Positions 13,468 to 15,408 of a DNA stretch of 15,408 nucleotides are shown one piece after another. The stretch's first letter is position 1, and each line of letters starts with the position of its first letter. The notes under the pieces were generated by a model. The model saw only the letters and a list, made by a program, of their open reading frames with translations. It did no database searches and was not told the DNA's origin. The stretch comes from Firmicutes bacterium CAG:95 (GTDB lineage: Bacteria; Bacillota; Clostridia; Lachnospirales; Lachnospiraceae), in NCBI GenBank assembly GCA_000438155.1, contig FR902918.1:1-15408 (forward strand), written 5' to 3'. A program made the translations under genes and the position numbers.

Positions 13468-14340
13468 CTAAATTAAATCCAAAAACGTCATCTGTTCATA
13501 TTTATCCGGATACTCATGCAAATAGGAAAAGCAGTCCTCTGCTTTATACATGATCCCATTTTCCCGGCAGACATCTGTAAAAATTTCCATAAGCCGGTCA
13601 TGATGTGGACTTGAAAGTTCATACGCATTGCAATAAGTTCTGATATACCGCTTTTTCAATCCAGGGAAATGTTCATCCAAAGCCTTATAAAAATATTCCC
13701 GGTTACCATCCCGCATTGTAACTCCCATGCCAAAGCAGATAATCCCTTTCACACCGGCTCTGACACAATAATCAAGAATTCCGTTTATATTTTCTTCCGT
13801 ATCATTAATAAAAGGCAGGATCGGAGACAGCCACACAACAGTCGGGATTCCAACTTTTTTAAACTGCATAAGTGCCCCAAACCGCTCTCTTGTCGTTGCA
13901 ACATTTGGCTCTATCCTTTTACATAATGCTTCATCATAAGTGGTCATCGTCATCTGGACAACAGCCTTAGACTTATGGTTGATGGATTGCAATAAATCCA
14001 TATCTCTCAGAATCCCTGTCGATTTCGTCTGGATCGCCACTCCATACTCATATTGATCAATTAATTCAAGACACTTGCGCGTAAGCTGCAATTCCGTTTC
14101 CAGATGCAGATATGGATCACACATAGCTCCCGTGCCTATCATACATTTTTTACGCTTGGATTTTAATGCCTTTTCCAAAAGCTCCGGTGCATTCTTTTTA
14201 ATCTCAATATCTTCAAATTCATGTGTAAATCCATAACATTTACTCCGGCTGTCACAGTAAATGCAGCCATGAGAACATCCCCTGTAAATATTCATTCCAT
14301 TACCGGCAGAAAGTATTCCCTTCGCTTCTACAAAGTGCAT
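13468..14340 (-). CDS. SPL-like radical SAM protein
   Basis: A 290 aa radical SAM enzyme. The cluster motif is YRGCSHGCIYCD (C22, C26, C29; CxxxCxxC), followed by GTGAMCDPYLHLE, QTKSTGILRDMDLL, TTYDEALCKRIEPNVATTRERF and WLSPILPFINDT, the layout of the spore-photoproduct-lyase-like (SPL) family. It lacks the N-terminal extension and the C-terminal Cys context I would want before calling it a genuine photoproduct lyase, so the substrate is unknown. The ATG has GGGGAG upstream. It is intact, chromosomal, convergent with cotJC, and lies between two decayed genes. Confidence 0.85.
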   Translation of the reverse strand: MHFVEAKGILSAGNGMNIYRGCSHGCIYCDSRSKCYGFTHEFEDIEIKKNAPELLEKALKSKRKKCMIGTGAMCDPYLHLETELQLTRKCLELIDQYEYGVAIQTKSTGILRDMDLLQSINHKSKAVVQMTMTTYDEALCKRIEPNVATTRERFGALMQFKKVGIPTVVWLSPILPFINDTEENINGILDYCVRAGVKGIICFGMGVTMRDGNREYFYKALDEHFPGLKKRYIRTYCNAYELSSPHHDRLMEIFTDVCRENGIMYKAEDCFSYLHEYPDKYEQMTFLDLI

Positions 14341-14354
14341 TTATGGCTTCTCCC

Positions 14355-14567
14355 CTAATTATGATTATAAAATTCTTCCACATCGCCTTTATTGTATAGG
14401 TTGCCCCCCGGTTACGCAACACCTTTACCAAAGAAAAACCCGCTTCATATAATGCTTCTGTTTCATGTTTTACCGTAAGGGATGTATCATAATGATAAAA
14501 CTCATGATCTGCAATCCCCTGTTTGGCTTTTAATTCATTTAGGTTCTGAATTTACTTTTGCAAACAT
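14355..14567 (-). pseudogene. Class I SAM methyltransferase remnant with internal deletion
   Basis: Minus strand. A Shine-Dalgarno-like GGGAG and an ATG at 14567 begin MFAKVNSEPK, which stops at once. In another frame the C-terminal end of a methyltransferase follows: LNELKAKQGIADHEFYHYD, then TSLTVKHETEALYEAGFSLV and LRNRGATYTIKA. HEFYHYDTxLTxxHExEAL and the final GATxTxKA are typical of the C terminus of cmo5U-type SAM-dependent methyltransferases. About 150 internal codons (the SAM-binding core) are absent, and another frameshift near 14385-14395 leads to EEFYNHN and a TAG. Not functional. Confidence 0.65.
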
Positions 14568-14608
14568 TACATTCTCCCAGTATAATAATTAATAAAACTT
14601 AAGTTTTA
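14558..14608 (+). promoter_or_regulatory. Promoter with palindromic operator for the 100-aa gene
   Basis: TTGCAA (14558-14563), 17 bp, TATAAT (14581-14586). At the predicted start site lies TAAAACTTAAGTTTTA (14593-14608), a perfect 16-bp palindrome well placed to block initiation when a dimeric repressor binds. The regulator is unknown. Confidence 0.6.
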
Positions 14609-14628
14609 CATGGTATGGAGGCCTCTAT

Positions 14629-14931
14629 ATGTTTGAAGAAATATCATTCCCTGAACGTGAATATGAAGCAATTCAAAATTATTTAAACAAACTGGGATAT
14701 TGCTATACCACGAGGGTTTATAAAGAAATCGGGAAATATAAAGTTGGAGAATTATATACCGCTCCATGGGGCGATATATTGAAAATAGATGAAGTTAAAA
14801 CATACTGGAAAGTATCTGAACGCCCCTTCTATGATGAAATGACTGATGATGAAAAAATAGAGATCCGTAAATATTCCGAGAATATAGGATTGCCATATGA
14901 ATTTATAAAGTTCTCTAAAAGCACCGTATGA
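14629..14931 (+). CDS. Conserved-looking small protein of unknown function
   Basis: A 100 aa protein with GGAGG 7 bp before its ATG. It begins with a charged helix (FPEREYEAIQNYLNKLGYCYTTRV), then a beta-rich centre (YKVGELYTAPWGDILKIDEVKTYWKVSERPF) and a charged helical end (DEMTDDEKIEIRKYSENIGLPYEFIKFSK). The YKVGELYxxPWG...I.EV pattern is reminiscent of small ASCH/PUA-like beta barrels that bind RNA, but that is a shape resemblance, not an assignment. It has its own promoter and operator and is transcribed away from the methyltransferase remnant. Intact, in contrast to its neighbours. Confidence 0.65.
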   Translation: MFEEISFPEREYEAIQNYLNKLGYCYTTRVYKEIGKYKVGELYTAPWGDILKIDEVKTYWKVSERPFYDEMTDDEKIEIRKYSENIGLPYEFIKFSKSTV

Positions 14932-14966
14932 TTAATATAAACTAAGGGTTGTATAAATCAATCACT

Positions 14967-15014
14967 ATTTGATAGTATGCACCTAAAAATGATGATATAT
15001 TTTCATTATCAAAT
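14967..15014 (+). promoter_or_regulatory. Inverted repeat upstream of the HTH gene
   Basis: ATTTGATA (14967-14974) and TATCAAAT (15007-15014) are perfect inverted 8-mers upstream of the XRE-type gene. The first includes a possible -35 (TTGATA), with GATATA or TATATT 19-21 bp further. The spacing is imperfect. Possibly an autoregulatory operator. Confidence 0.3.
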
Positions 15015-15030
15015 AAATGGAGACATGATT

Positions 15031-15408
15031 ATGAATATACAAAAAAACAGGAAAATATGTTGTCAAATTGCGAAAAGGAAAAGGATGGACACAACTGCAA
15101 TTGGCAGAACAATTAAGTGTATCTCCACAGGCGGTTTCTAAGTGGGAATGTGGAGAAGCTGTTCCGGATATTGATATTTTAGATAAAATCGCCAGAATTT
15201 TTAATGTAACGATCGATTCTATTATAAAAGCTCATGATTTTGGAAATTTTGTTTTTGAATTTGGCATTGGCATACTTCCGTACATCGATATGTCAAAAGA
15301 AGACAACCTGCTTCAAAGAGTAAGTAAATATCATGAAATAGTAGAATTTCCTAAAATTCGTTTTCAAGATAATATAGAATTAAAGTAAACGTCAAATCCT
15401 GCGCCTTG
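15031..15408 (+). pseudogene. XRE HTH protein fused to an FlhA-like C-terminal domain, frameshifted
   Basis: GGAGA and ATG at 15031 begin MNIQK. An A7 run at 15041-15047 then throws the frame; with A6 it would continue TGKYVVKLRKGKGWTQLQLA without a break. The open part from 15053 holds an HTH (WTQLQLAEQLSVSPQAVSKW ... PDIDILDKIARIFNV) and then FVFEFGIGILPYIDMSKEDN, LLQRVSKYHEI and FPKIRFQDNIELK. This resembles the soluble FlhA/FHIPEP segment (E-x-G-x-G-hh-P-h-h-D ... LL-x-R ... P-x-I-R-x-x-DN-x-x-LK). A stop follows at 15386-15388, but another frame resumes with QILRL to the window edge, so there is likely a second frameshift. The gene runs out of the window. Confidence 0.6.

Noticed and set aside
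13468..14340. Naming the radical SAM gene splB (spore photoproduct lyase), attractive beside a spore gene
   Set aside because: It is shorter than genuine SplB and the diagnostic C-terminal Cys context is not evident; kept as SPL-like.

Overview
The window looks like the right-hand end of a prophage, or a related phage-derived element, in a spore-forming Clostridia genome. Gut Lachnospiraceae is my best guess. That rests on codon and GC style, a CotJC-type spore coat manganese catalase gene, an SPL-like radical SAM gene and typical Firmicutes phage replication genes. The element fills about 1-12820. Chromosomal DNA fills about 12826-15408. The left end of the element is outside the window.

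Positions 123-9000 are a long leftward (minus-strand) early lytic operon. From promoter to distal end it holds a Cro-like regulator, a phage lipoprotein, several small proteins (one membrane protein, one secreted 3D-domain protein), a zinc-ribbon protein, a Gln/Pro-rich protein, a Cas4/RecB-like DUF2800 nuclease, a DUF2815 ssDNA-binding-like protein, a family A DNA polymerase and a VapE-type primase-helicase. The core replication genes are translationally coupled by stop/start overlaps.

Positions 9001-9210 are the genetic switch. A near-consensus leftward promoter and a near-consensus rightward promoter point at each other, and repeats of TGATAATTATCA sit in the same stretch at roughly three-helical-turn spacing. 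Rightward from the switch lie the lysogeny and cargo genes: an XRE repressor, a small ImmA-like protein lacking the expected catalytic Glu, an AT-rich TPR-like protein, a zinc-ribbon/TM2 membrane protein, and a large serine recombinase.

The recombinase stops at 12803. About 20 bp later the sequence becomes the 3' two-thirds of cotJC, in frame from the Mn-ligand motif ELAHLE but with no N-terminal part or start. The simplest reading is that the element inserted into cotJC through its serine recombinase and that precise excision would rebuild the coat gene. That is the layout of the sporulation-controlled intervening elements known in sigK (skin) and spsM (SP-beta).

The flanking chromosome carries an intact radical SAM gene, a small intact gene with its own operator-like promoter, and three decayed genes: a methyltransferase, a small unknown, and an HTH-FlhA-like fusion. 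Two short intergenic regions inside the element (7252-7358 on plus, 11042-11153 on minus) each combine a sigma-A-like promoter with an intrinsic terminator 70-80 nt downstream, and are candidate small RNAs.
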